Below, piece after piece: positions 25,098 through 33,072 of a stretch of 35,188 nt of DNA. The position numbers and the translations under genes were made by a program. The stretch is taken from assembly GCA_023402355.1 (NCBI GenBank), contig JAEXCG010000118.1, positions 1 to 35,188 on the forward strand, read 5' to 3'. The stretch's first letter is position 1. The number at the start of each line of letters is the position of its first letter. This DNA comes from Bacillota bacterium (GTDB lineage Bacteria > Bacillota > Clostridia > Christensenellales > Aristaeellaceae). Below the pieces are notes generated by a model. The model was given only the letters and a program-made list of their open reading frames with translations. It was not told the DNA's origin and did no database searches.

Positions 25098-26930
25098 TCA
25101 GATATTTTCCATAAAAGCCATGGAGAAGCGCGCGTCCAGCTCCCGGCACAGGACCTCCACCGTCATCTCTCCCTGTGCGCAGCGGGCGAGCATCTGCGAC
25201 AGAACGGCCCCCAGACCGTCAAGCCCGGTCCAGTGCACGCGCGAGTCGTACGGCACGCGCGCGCAGCGCATGAGCTCCCGGTAACGCGCGAGCGAGCGCT
25301 CCGTAATCATCCACTCGTTTTCGAGCTTATCCGCGATGATGGCCTGCAGGGAATCGATCACCGCTTCCAGATCCCCGCGCACGACCGGGTTTTCCTCCTC
25401 CGCGAGCCGCGCCCGCTCCTTCTCGATCTCCCCCTCAAACCACGCGAGGGTCTCGTCAAACTCGTCGGAACGCGCGCCCTCCCGCACGTCGCTGAACAGC
25501 TTGGCGGCGAGCCGCGGATCCTCCCCCGCGTTCTTCGCCATGCTTTCGATGTACGCCATCGCCAATTCCGGCTGCCCGCTCGCGGCAGGGATGACGTAGA
25601 CGTCCATTTCCACCTCCACAAAGGGCGGCGTCTCCTCGCCAAACAGCGGCGGGAGGATCGGAACCGCAATATCGTAAGGGGTGAATGTATACGTGTCCTC
25701 GACGTCGTATCCGATGCTTGCCGAAGCAGCCGCGGTGATCCGCTCGACATCCGCGTTGGGCGCCTGCAGCGCGAGCAGACGATGAATCATCTCCCGAAAG
25801 ACGGGCGTGTCAAAGGATAGCGGCTGATCCGGCCGTTCGTACTGACTCACGTAGCGCTGAACAAAGCAGCTCCAAAGCGTCTCATAATTGTTTGAAAGCG
25901 GCGTAACGTCCGGGTTCTCGTCCGCATCCCACGTTTCCAGCAGCGTAAGCCACCCGTCCACGGTCTTCGGAACGGGCGTGTCGTCCAGGTAGGCTGACCA
26001 GATGTCCGGATGAAGCGCCCAGGCTTTGAGCCGCGTGTAGCGGGGCCAGGCCATCACCTCGCCTTCATAGAGGAGCGGTTCCTGGAGGCACGGATAGAGC
26101 CGCCTGAAAGCGCCCTGCAGCGGCTCCGACGCCGAAAGCGGCAGGCAGTATCCCTTTTCCATCAGCGTGCGCGCCATCCGTGCGCCGACGACATACAAAT
26201 CCGCTTCGTTTCCCGCATCCATCAGCTCGGCGACGAGCTCCTCCGGATCGCCGTTGCGTTCCTCCACCACGACGCGCACGCCGGGGTATGCCGTCTTAAA
26301 GGCATTTTTCAGACGCTGGTGCACGAAATACTCGTAGCCGTAGGTGCATTTGATCTCCGCGATGTGCAGCGTCGCCTCCGTCCCCTTACCGCTGACGTCG
26401 GCGGCGTACGTTTCTCCATCTGCCGTGACGGTATAGACGTCCCCCTCCAGCGACGCGGTCGCGTACAGGCGGACCCCGGACGCCGGAATGCTCGCGACCG
26501 CCTCCGCCGGCGCGCCGGCCGCCGCCCGGTATACCTCGCCGCTCTGCGTAAAGTACACGGCATCCCGCTTCGCGTCGTAGGCAAACCCGAAGGCGGCATA
26601 CAGAGTGCCGCCCTCCGTGCTGGAGCGCAGCAGCGTTTGGGTCGCGCGCCCGGTGCGCGCGTCCACCACCTCCACGCGCTGAACGTCCCCGAAGTGCAGC
26701 GCGAGCAATTCTCCTTCCCGATAGGGCGCAATCTCCGCCACGTCGTACAGCTCCAGCAGCTCCCACGCCCCCGCTTCATCCCTGCGTGCGAGGCGGCCGC
26801 CCTCCCCTTCGTCCACGATGCCGTAGACCACGCCCGATACCTCCAGCGTCATGCGCGCCTCCTCCGCCGTCCCCCAGGACGCCGCCAGCGTCAGCAGCAG
26901 GAAGCACAGCGCCAGAATCCTGCGCTTCAT
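25098..26930 (-). CDS. Orphan exported protein: sensor-like N-terminal half joined to a solute-binding-protein-like half
   Basis: A 610-residue protein starting at the ATG at 26930 (GGAGAT upstream). A signal peptide (KRR, leucine-rich core, GTA at 20-22) has no lipobox. Residues about 25-185 are short beta repeats of the kind 'value, unit, compare' (LARRDEAGAWELLELYDVAEIAP, GEVYRAAAG, DVYTVTADGETYAADVSG), suggesting part of a beta-propeller or lid. From about 186 (HIAEIKCTYGYEYFVHQRLKNAF) the sequence turns into a family 1-like solute-binding protein, with YPGVRVVVEERNGDPEELVAELMDAGNEADLYVVG. No permease or ATPase gene is adjacent. I do not recognise the family as a named one. Ligand capture or surface sensing is a guess. 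Confidence 0.75.
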   Translation of the reverse strand: MKRRILALCFLLLTLAASWGTAEEARMTLEVSGVVYGIVDEGEGGRLARRDEAGAWELLELYDVAEIAPYREGELLALHFGDVQRVEVVDARTGRATQTLLRSSTEGGTLYAAFGFAYDAKRDAVYFTQSGEVYRAAAGAPAEAVASIPASGVRLYATASLEGDVYTVTADGETYAADVSGKGTEATLHIAEIKCTYGYEYFVHQRLKNAFKTAYPGVRVVVEERNGDPEELVAELMDAGNEADLYVVGARMARTLMEKGYCLPLSASEPLQGAFRRLYPCLQEPLLYEGEVMAWPRYTRLKAWALHPDIWSAYLDDTPVPKTVDGWLTLLETWDADENPDVTPLSNNYETLWSCFVQRYVSQYERPDQPLSFDTPVFREMIHRLLALQAPNADVERITAAASASIGYDVEDTYTFTPYDIAVPILPPLFGEETPPFVEVEMDVYVIPAASGQPELAMAYIESMAKNAGEDPRLAAKLFSDVREGARSDEFDETLAWFEGEIEKERARLAEEENPVVRGDLEAVIDSLQAIIADKLENEWMITERSLARYRELMRCARVPYDSRVHWTGLDGLGAVLSQMLARCAQGEMTVEVLCRELDARFSMAFMENI

Positions 26931-27001
26931 CCCCTCATCTCCTTTGTAACAAAGCTTCCTGTTTTTAAGACGCTTTGTATTCCCCAAAGGTTACAGGGCG
27001 C

Positions 27002-27034
27002 AAAAAAGACGGAGCTGTTTTCTCCGTCTTTTTT
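27002..27034 (-). terminator. Terminator after nrdG
   Basis: AAAAAAGACGGAG (27002-27014) pairs with CTCCGTCTTTTTT (27022-27034) around a 7-nt loop. It is symmetric and sits 2 nt after the nrdG stop. The ~70 nt between it and the next start (26930) must hold that gene's promoter, but I see no clear one. Confidence 0.9.
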
Positions 27035-27036
27035 CT

Positions 27037-27543
27037 TTACCATGCCGGCGGCTCCCAGAGAACCGCCTTGCCCGCCGGGAGGCTCTTCCCGACGTCGATC
27101 AGCCGCTGGTTGCGGCTGCCGCAAAAGCGCAGCTCCAGCGATCGCTCCCTGAGGACGAACGGCCCGTCCACGAGCACGTCCGTCTCCGAAAGCAGCGCCA
27201 GCCGGTCCGGGTCGCCCTCCGCGAGCAGCTTTTCAAAGACGTACCCCGTGTACGTCCACACGTTCTTGCCCATCGCGTGCGCGGCGCGCGCGATTTCATG
27301 GCAGGCCGCCGCCTGCAAAAAGGGCTCGCCGCCGGAAAGGGTGAGACCCGATTCCAGCGGGTTTTCGCGCAGCCCCGCGATGATTTTCTCCGTATCCACG
27401 ACGCGCCCGCCCGCCGGGTCGTGCGTCTCCGGGTTGTGGCACCCAGCGCAGCCGTGCGGGCAGCCCTGGGTAAACACGGTCAGGCGGATGCCCGGCCCGT
27501 CCACGATCGAATCGGACGTGGTGCCCGCGATGCGAATCTCCAT
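27037..27543 (-). CDS. nrdG: Anaerobic ribonucleotide reductase activating protein
   Basis: A 168-residue radical SAM enzyme that makes the glycyl radical on NrdD. The cluster motif C-x3-C-x2-C is C28, C32, C35 (GCPHGCAGC). The SAM-binding glycine-rich TLSGGEPFLQ follows, and the NrdG-type opening DSIVDGPGIRLTVFTQGC is clear. The start is the ATG at 27543 after GGAGGAGG; a longer frame upstream lacks a ribosome site. It follows nrdD on the same strand with 68 nt between, containing a GC hairpin. Confidence 0.95.
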   Translation of the reverse strand: MEIRIAGTTSDSIVDGPGIRLTVFTQGCPHGCAGCHNPETHDPAGGRVVDTEKIIAGLRENPLESGLTLSGGEPFLQAAACHEIARAAHAMGKNVWTYTGYVFEKLLAEGDPDRLALLSETDVLVDGPFVLRERSLELRFCGSRNQRLIDVGKSLPAGKAVLWEPPAW

Positions 27544-27577
27544 GCAGCCATTCCTCCTCCGTTTCATCAAACGCAAA

Positions 27578-27603
27578 GGGGCGGAGGCTTCAGCCCCCGC
27601 CCC
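27578..27603 (-). terminator. Partial terminator between nrdD and nrdG
   Basis: An 11-bp GC stem with one wobble (27578-27588 with 27593-27603), TTCA/TGAA loop, followed on the minus strand by TTTGCGTTT. The weak U-tract suggests partial read-through, lowering NrdG relative to NrdD. Confidence 0.55.
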
Positions 27604-27611
27604 GCATGGCT

Positions 27612-29924
27612 TTACATGCCGTGCTTCACGCGGTCGCGCTCCTCGGCGCGCTTGCCGTTGTTGAAGCGTTCCAGCGTGCCCACCAGGTAGCCCGTGATGC
27701 GGCGGATGCGCTCGAAGTGCACCTCTTCCTCCGCGCGGCCGCAGCAGGGGCAGGTATCGCCGATGATGCCGTTGTAGCCGCAGACCGGGTCGCGGTCCAC
27801 CGGATGGTTGATGGAGCCGTAGCCGATGCCCGCGTCGTGCATGCAGCGCACGACCGCCTCGAAGGCGTCCAGGTTCTGCGTGGGGTCGCCGTCCATCTCC
27901 ACGTAGCTGATGTGGCCCGCGTTGGTGAGCTCGTGATAGGGCGCCTCCAGCCGAATCTTGTCAAAAGCGCTGATCGGGTAGTAGACCGGGATGTGGAAGC
28001 TGTTGGTGTAGTAATCGCGGTCCGTGACGCCCGGGATGGAGCCGTAGCGCTCGCGGTCCATCTTCACAAAGCGGCCGGAGAGCCCCTCCGCCGGGGTGGC
28101 GATCAGGGTGTAGTTCATGTGGGTCTTCTGGCTCTCGTCGTCCATGCGCCGGCGCATGTGCCCGATGATCTCAAGGCCCAGGTTCTGCGCCGCCACGCTC
28201 TCGCCGTGGTGCTTGCCCAGCAGCGCCTTGAGCGTCTCCGCCAGGCCGATGAAGCCGATGGAGAGGGTGCCGTGCTTCAAGACCTCGCGCACCTCGTCGT
28301 CCCAGCCGAGCTTTTCGCTGTCCATCCACACGTGCTCGCCCATCAGGAAGGGGAAGTTCTTCACGCGCTTGCGCGCCTGAATTTCAAAGCGCTCGTTGAG
28401 CTGGTCGATCACCAGGTCGATGCGCTCGTCCAGCAGCTTGAAGAAGCGCTCGACGTCCCCGTGCGTCTCGATCGCCAGCCGCGGCAGGTTGATCGAGGTG
28501 AACGACAGGTTGCCGCGGCGGTTGCACACCTCGCGCGTCGGGTCGTACACGTTGCCGATCACGCGCGTGCGGCAGCCCATGTAGGCGATTTCCGTCTCCG
28601 GGTGGCCGGGCTTGTAGTACTTGAGGTTAAACGGCGCGTCGACGAACGAGAAGTTCGGGAACAGCCGCTTGGCGCTCGTTTTGATCGCCTGGCGGTACAG
28701 GTCGTAGTTCGGGTCGCCGGGGTTGTAGTTGACGCCCTCCTTCACGCGGAAGATCTGGATCGGGAAGATCGGCGTCTCGCCCCCGCCCAGGCCGTTTTCC
28801 GTCGCGGTCAGCAGGTTGCGAATGGCCATCCGCGCCTCGGGGGACGTGTCCATGCCGTAGTTGATGGAGGAGAAGGGCGTCTGCGCGCCCGCGCGGGAGT
28901 GCATGGTGTTCAGGTTGTGGATGAACGCCTCCATCGCCTGGAAGGTGCGGCGGTCCGTGTCCTCCCAGGCGCGGTGCTGCGCGAACTCCGCGATGCGGCG
29001 GGCGGTCGCCTCGTCGGTCTTCTTAACCAGCAGCGCGTGCTCCGCCGCGTCGTACGCCTCCGTGCGCTCCAGGGTGGGCTCGAGCCCCTGCTCCCCCAGC
29101 GCCTTCAGCATCGCGCGCGCGGTGTCGTCCCCGTTCGCGTCGCCCGTGAGCAGCTCCAGCGCGCCGGACAGGCGCGCGCGGTAGGTCTTGACGAACGTCT
29201 TGTGGACGCCCGGCGCCATGCCGTAATCGAAGTTGACGATCGACTGGCCGCCGTGCTGGTCGTTCTGGTTGGACTGGATCGCGATGCAGGCGAGCGCGGA
29301 GTAGCTTTGGATGTCCTGCGGCTCGCGCAGGACGCCGTGCCCGGTGGAGAAGCCGCCCTTGAACAGTTCGACGATGTCGATCTGCGTGCAGGTGGTCGTC
29401 AGCGTCAGGAAGTCCAGGTCGTGGATGTGGATGTCGCCCTCGCGGTGGGCCTTCGCGTGCGCGGGGTTGAGCACGTACATGTCGTAGAACATCTTCGCGC
29501 CCTCGGAGCCGTACTTGAGCATCGTGCCCATCGCGGTGTCGCCGTTGACGTTCGCGTTTTCGCGCTTGATGTCCGACTCCGAGGCGTCCTTAAACGTGAT
29601 GTCCTCGAAGATCTTCATCAGGCGCGTGTTCATTTCGCGCGCGCGGCTGCGCTCCGCGCGGTAGAGGATGTACGCCTTGGCCGTCCGCACGTAGCCGTTT
29701 TCGATCAGCTTCTGTTCGACCCTATCCTGCACGTCTTCCACGGTCGGCACGTCGATGTCCTCGTCGCGGTCGAGGTCCGCGATGACCTGGCGCGTCAATT
29801 CCTGCGCCGTATCGCGCCCTTTCGCGCTGCCCGTCGCCGCAAACGCTTTTACGATCGCATCCTCGATCTTCTCCGCTTCAAAGGGAACCTGCCGCCCGTC
29901 GCGCTTCTTGATGGTATCCGTCAT
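27612..29924 (-). CDS. nrdD: Anaerobic (class III) ribonucleoside-triphosphate reductase
   Basis: A 770-residue glycyl-radical enzyme that makes deoxyribonucleotides without oxygen. An N-terminal ATP-cone (IKKRDGRQVPFEAEKIEDAI...) gives allosteric control. The catalytic barrel has the HIHDLDF segment and the FDYGMAPGV region. The C-terminal zinc site is VCGYNGIIGDTCPCCG. The glycyl radical loop is RRITGYLVG with G745, followed by the usual FNNGKRAEERDRVKHG tail. I start it at 29924: the ATG three codons upstream directly abuts the AAGGAGG and is too close. A housekeeping promoter and two NrdR-like boxes lie upstream. Confidence 0.96.
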   Translation of the reverse strand: MTDTIKKRDGRQVPFEAEKIEDAIVKAFAATGSAKGRDTAQELTRQVIADLDRDEDIDVPTVEDVQDRVEQKLIENGYVRTAKAYILYRAERSRAREMNTRLMKIFEDITFKDASESDIKRENANVNGDTAMGTMLKYGSEGAKMFYDMYVLNPAHAKAHREGDIHIHDLDFLTLTTTCTQIDIVELFKGGFSTGHGVLREPQDIQSYSALACIAIQSNQNDQHGGQSIVNFDYGMAPGVHKTFVKTYRARLSGALELLTGDANGDDTARAMLKALGEQGLEPTLERTEAYDAAEHALLVKKTDEATARRIAEFAQHRAWEDTDRRTFQAMEAFIHNLNTMHSRAGAQTPFSSINYGMDTSPEARMAIRNLLTATENGLGGGETPIFPIQIFRVKEGVNYNPGDPNYDLYRQAIKTSAKRLFPNFSFVDAPFNLKYYKPGHPETEIAYMGCRTRVIGNVYDPTREVCNRRGNLSFTSINLPRLAIETHGDVERFFKLLDERIDLVIDQLNERFEIQARKRVKNFPFLMGEHVWMDSEKLGWDDEVREVLKHGTLSIGFIGLAETLKALLGKHHGESVAAQNLGLEIIGHMRRRMDDESQKTHMNYTLIATPAEGLSGRFVKMDRERYGSIPGVTDRDYYTNSFHIPVYYPISAFDKIRLEAPYHELTNAGHISYVEMDGDPTQNLDAFEAVVRCMHDAGIGYGSINHPVDRDPVCGYNGIIGDTCPCCGRAEEEVHFERIRRITGYLVGTLERFNNGKRAEERDRVKHGM

Positions 29925-29964
29925 TGCCCGCATCCTCCTTATGGTCTATCCCCAGTGCCCGGTA

Positions 29965-30008
29965 GCACAATTTGTATCTCTAAATAAAAACGGCACAATA
30001 TCTTGTAT
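29965..30008. promoter_or_regulatory. Pair of NrdR-box-like sites
   Basis: On the minus strand ATACAAGATATTGTGC (30008-29993) and ATACAAATTGTGC (29977-29965) are the same sequence apart from a 3-base gap. The first fits the NrdR box pattern ACACAATATATTGTGT as remembered, allowing end mismatches. Centres are about 30 bp apart, near the tandem spacing known for NrdR. They lie downstream of the promoter, upstream of nrdD, as expected for ribonucleotide reductase control. Confidence 0.55.
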
Positions 30009-30033
30009 ATTCCACCGTTTCGCAACGATCCCC

Positions 30034-30062
30034 ATTATATCAGCATGGCGCGGGATATTCAA
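30034..30062 (-). promoter_or_regulatory. Promoter of the nrdD-nrdG operon
   Basis: Minus strand TTGAAT (30062-30057), 17 nt, TATAAT (30039-30034). It yields a leader of about 100 nt that contains the NrdR-like boxes. Confidence 0.75.
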
Positions 30063-30156
30063 GGGGAACACGCAGAGAAAACGCGCTTTTTTCCTCTGTA
30101 TGAAACTCCATCCAGATAGGCAGACTGAACGCAGCAAACCAAGGGAGGCGGGAGTG

Positions 30157-31317
30157 ATGGCGCAAAACGCCTATAAGTGGAAGATCGGCGCGTATTATGC
30201 GGCGGAATACGCCGCTTCAAGTGCCTGGAACGGCTTTGTGACGCTCTATTACGCCGCGCGCGGCATGGATGTGGGCCAGGTGAGCCTGCTCATGGCGTCC
30301 GGGCCGCTGGTGGCGCTCGCCGCTCTGCCGCTCACCGGCTTCGCAGCCGACCGCGCCCCCACCCGCAACGTCGTGCACCGGCTGCTGTTCGCCTGCTGCG
30401 CCGCGTGCAGCCTGCTCTTCCTGCGGGCGCGGGGGTTTTGGCCGCTCCTGCTGTCCACCTGTCTGTTCTCCCTTTTTTCCACCTGCATCGCGCCCATGGG
30501 CGAGACGGTGACGCTCAGCTACCTGCACCGGGAGGGCCTGCCGTTCGGCCGCCTGCGCATGGCGGGCACCCTCTCCTACGCGCTTTGCAGCTACGCGCTG
30601 GGCGCGCTGCTGGACGGGAGCATCGAGCGCTTTGTCCCCGTCGTGTGCGCAGCCTACGCGCTGGGCGGGCTTTGCAGCCTGCTGCTGCCCGCTGTGCCCA
30701 CGCAGGGGCGCAAAAAGCGCCCGCGGTTTCTCTCCCTCCTGAAAAAGAAAGAGCTGCGGACGCTGCTCGCCTTCGCGCTCTGCCTACAGGCGGCGCAGGG
30801 GGTGTTTTACACGCTGTACGGCCTGCTCATGACGCAGACGCTCGGCGGCACGCGCGCCGACGTGGGGCTGGGCACGCTCGTGGGGACGCTCGCAGAGGTC
30901 CCCTTTCTGCTCTTCGCGGACAGGCTGCTCCGCCGCTTCGGCGCGCCGCGCCTGCTGCTCGCCTCCGCCGCGGGGCTTTGCCTGCGCTTTCTCGTGATGG
31001 GCCTCGTGCCCTCCCGCGGCGCGGCCATCGCCTCGCAGGCGCTGTGTGCGTGCGGGATCATCGTCTGCGCGTTCGCCATGGCGCAGTACGTGAGCCTCTG
31101 CGTGCCTCGGGAAAGCGCCGCCTCCGGCCAGATGCTGCTCTACGTCGCCACCTACGCGGTGGCCCGGGCGCTGGGCAGTCTGATCTCCTTCGCGCTCAGC
31201 CGCTTTGTGTCGCTGCCCGCGTCCTTTCTTTGCTGCGCGGGCCTGTGTGCGCTCGCGCTCGTCCTCTTCTTTCGTCCGCTGCTGCGCCTGCCGGGGTTGC
31301 CGAAGCCGGCGCCTTAA
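30157..31317 (+). CDS. Major facilitator superfamily transporter
   Basis: A 386-residue integral membrane protein with about 12 predicted helices. It begins MAQNAYKWKIGAYYAAEYAASSAWNGFVTLYYAARGMDVGQVSLLMASGPLV cut at the usual first-loop GFAADRAPTRNVVHR, the MFS A-motif-like loop. The large central loop is KKRPRFLSLLKKKELRTLL. It resembles the LacY/nucleoside-proton symporter-like branch (MFS_1-like), but the substrate is unknown. The start follows GGGAGGCGGGAG, and a GTG one codon earlier is possible. It is divergent from nrdD; the plus-strand promoter is not obvious. Confidence 0.85.
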   Translation: MAQNAYKWKIGAYYAAEYAASSAWNGFVTLYYAARGMDVGQVSLLMASGPLVALAALPLTGFAADRAPTRNVVHRLLFACCAACSLLFLRARGFWPLLLSTCLFSLFSTCIAPMGETVTLSYLHREGLPFGRLRMAGTLSYALCSYALGALLDGSIERFVPVVCAAYALGGLCSLLLPAVPTQGRKKRPRFLSLLKKKELRTLLAFALCLQAAQGVFYTLYGLLMTQTLGGTRADVGLGTLVGTLAEVPFLLFADRLLRRFGAPRLLLASAAGLCLRFLVMGLVPSRGAAIASQALCACGIIVCAFAMAQYVSLCVPRESAASGQMLLYVATYAVARALGSLISFALSRFVSLPASFLCCAGLCALALVLFFRPLLRLPGLPKPAP

Positions 31318-31470
31318 GCGGGCGGTGCCCGCCTCCTTCTCCGAACCGCCGCTTCCGCCCCCTGCGTTTACTCACGCGGCCGCTATGTTCGCTTGCTTGG
31401 CAAAATCATCGCGGGCAGTGCCCGCCTCCTTCTCCGACCGACGCTTTCCTTCCCTCCGCATCTCCACGCG
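31318..31470 (+). repeat. Imperfect tandem repeat with hairpin core
   Basis: Copy one starts at 31318 and copy two at 31411, 93 bp apart. Both begin with GCGGGC-n3-GCCCGC, a perfect hairpin, then share CTCCTTCTCCGA and a weaker match to ACGCGGC, about 55-60 bp in all. It lies between the MFS stop and the terminator of the PRPP synthetase. No gene is present in 31318-31518. Confidence 0.55.
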
Positions 31471-31472
31471 GC

Positions 31473-31505
31473 AAAAAACCGCCCTCCGCTGAGCGGGGGA
31501 CGGTT
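31473..31505 (-). terminator. Terminator of the PRPP synthetase gene
   Basis: AACCGtCCcCCGC and GCGGAGGgCGGTT pair on the minus strand (31505-31493 with 31489-31477; one wobble, one mismatch), followed by TTTTTT. Confidence 0.8.
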
Positions 31506-31518
31506 CGATTCGAGAATT

Positions 31519-32730
31519 TTACACCAGCCGCAGGCCGTTTTGCGCCTGCTCGTTGTGGTAGCGCTCCAGCAGCGCCTTGATGCGGTTCCACGGGTTGAGC
31601 AGCCCGGAGAGCGTGCGGTCGTGGTTGAGGGTCGCGATGATGTAGGCGATGTACTTGGACATGTCCGCCTCCACGAACCAGGGCGCTTCCATCAGCTCCG
31701 GCGTGCGGTAGGTGAGGTTCGTCGCCATGACCTTGGTGATGATGCCCTCTTCATACGCCTTATTGAACGCGTCGATGCCGTTGGTGAACAGCGCGAAGGT
31801 GCCCGCCGCGTAGATGCGCCGCGCCCTGCGCGCCTTGAGCTCGCGCGCCAGGTCGAGGATCGACTCGCCGCTGGAGATGATGTCGTCGGCCACGAAGACG
31901 TCCTTGCCCTCGACCGACTCGCCCAGGTACTCGTGCGCGATGATCGGGTTGCGCCCGTCCACCACGCGCGTGTAGTCGCGCCGCTTGTAGAACATGCCCA
32001 GGTTCAGCCCCAGCGCGGAGGAATAGTAGATGTTGCGCTGGATCGCGCCCTCGTCCGGGGAGATGACGATCATGTGGTCCTTGTCCAGCTGCAAATCCTT
32101 CTCGCTGCGCAGCAGCGCCTTGAGCATCTGATAGGTGGGCATCACGCTCTCAAAGCCGGAGAGCGGGATCGCGTTCTGCACGCGGGGATCGTGCGCGTCA
32201 AAGGTGATGATGTTTTCCACGCCCATGCGCGTAAGTTCCTGAAGCATCAGCGCGCAGTCCATCGACTCGCGCGAGGTGCGCCGGTGCTGACGGCCCTCGT
32301 ACAGCATGGGCATGATGACGTTGATGCGCTTGGCCTTGCCGCCCGCCGCCGCGATGACGCGCTTGAGGTCGGCGTAGTGCTCGTCGGGCGTCATCGGCAC
32401 TTCGCGCCCGTACATCTTGTAGGTGCAGTTGTAGGCGCCCATGTCCATCAGAATGTACAGGTCATAGCCGCGCACGCTGCTCTTGAGCATGCCCTTGCCC
32501 TCGCCTGTGCCAAAGCGCGGGCAGTGCGCCTCGATCAGGAATCCGCTGTTTTCGTATCCGGGGAAGCTGTGAAGCAGTTCGCTCTCGTCGTCGGCCTGCT
32601 GCCAACGCATCAGGTAGTCGTTCACGACGGCGCCCATCTCTTCTGTGCCGCGCATGGCGATGATGCCGAGCGGCGCGATCGGGCGGGTGGGGAATCTCTC
32701 GGTAGCGACATCGCGAAGCGATTCTGTCAT
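31519..32730 (-). CDS. prs: Ribose-phosphate pyrophosphokinase (PRPP synthetase), long divergent form
   Basis: A 403-residue enzyme expected to make PRPP from ribose 5-phosphate and ATP. Recognisable parts are MPMLYEGRQHRRTSRESMDC (the ATP-binding region that includes the R-Q-x-R motif), NIITFDAHDP, the catalytic KRRD of MFYKRRDYTR, and the PRPP loop VFVADDIISSGESIL. That loop differs from the usual DDIIDTAGT form, and the protein is about 90 residues longer than the typical ~315, mostly at the N-terminus and in insertions. The start MTESLRDVATERFPTRPIA has a weak ribosome site (GAGGA about 12 nt upstream). The enzyme supplies PRPP for nucleotide, histidine and tryptophan synthesis. Confidence 0.85.
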   Translation of the reverse strand: MTESLRDVATERFPTRPIAPLGIIAMRGTEEMGAVVNDYLMRWQQADDESELLHSFPGYENSGFLIEAHCPRFGTGEGKGMLKSSVRGYDLYILMDMGAYNCTYKMYGREVPMTPDEHYADLKRVIAAAGGKAKRINVIMPMLYEGRQHRRTSRESMDCALMLQELTRMGVENIITFDAHDPRVQNAIPLSGFESVMPTYQMLKALLRSEKDLQLDKDHMIVISPDEGAIQRNIYYSSALGLNLGMFYKRRDYTRVVDGRNPIIAHEYLGESVEGKDVFVADDIISSGESILDLARELKARRARRIYAAGTFALFTNGIDAFNKAYEEGIITKVMATNLTYRTPELMEAPWFVEADMSKYIAYIIATLNHDRTLSGLLNPWNRIKALLERYHNEQAQNGLRLV

Positions 32731-32796
32731 GCTAGTATACCATCCTCTTCGGCGCTGGAGGGCCAGCGCAATGCTTTTAGAATCATAACCCCGTTT

Positions 32797-32825
32797 ATTA
32801 TACAGCATTCGACATTTTTTTTAAA
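32797..32825 (-). promoter_or_regulatory. Promoter of the PRPP synthetase gene
   Basis: Minus strand TTTAAA (32825-32820), 17 nt, TATAAT (32802-32797). The -10 is perfect and the -35 weak. It gives a ~60-nt leader before 32730. Confidence 0.5.
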
Positions 32826-32938
32826 TGGGTATTTGCCGCAAAACCGTACATTAATGAAATCTTGCTCTTTTTAATGCGGCGGTTTTAGGATGGCTATACG
32901 AAGCCCTTTTTTATGCCTGCGCTTTTTTACAAATTCCG

Positions 32939-32968
32939 TTCAAACTTTCGAGGCCATCATGGTATAAT
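32939..32968 (+). promoter_or_regulatory. Promoter of the murG operon
   Basis: TTCAAA (32939-32944), 18 nt, TATAAT (32963-32968). The leader (to 33072) is GC-rich and contains small stems. The 342-nt gap between the divergent PRPP synthetase and murG holds these two promoters and nothing else that I can support. Confidence 0.55.
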
Positions 32969-33072
32969 AGGGGGAGAGCCGCCCCGCGCCATCAAGGCTC
33001 CGCGCGATACGCGCTCCGCCCCGGCGGCCCGCCGGGCGCGCCATCCATCACCCGACAAGGAGGGCTTCTTCT

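Noticed and set aside
29755..30156. N-terminal extension of the MFS protein
   Set aside because: The open frame extends upstream across the nrdD gene, but the family start and ribosome site are at 30157.
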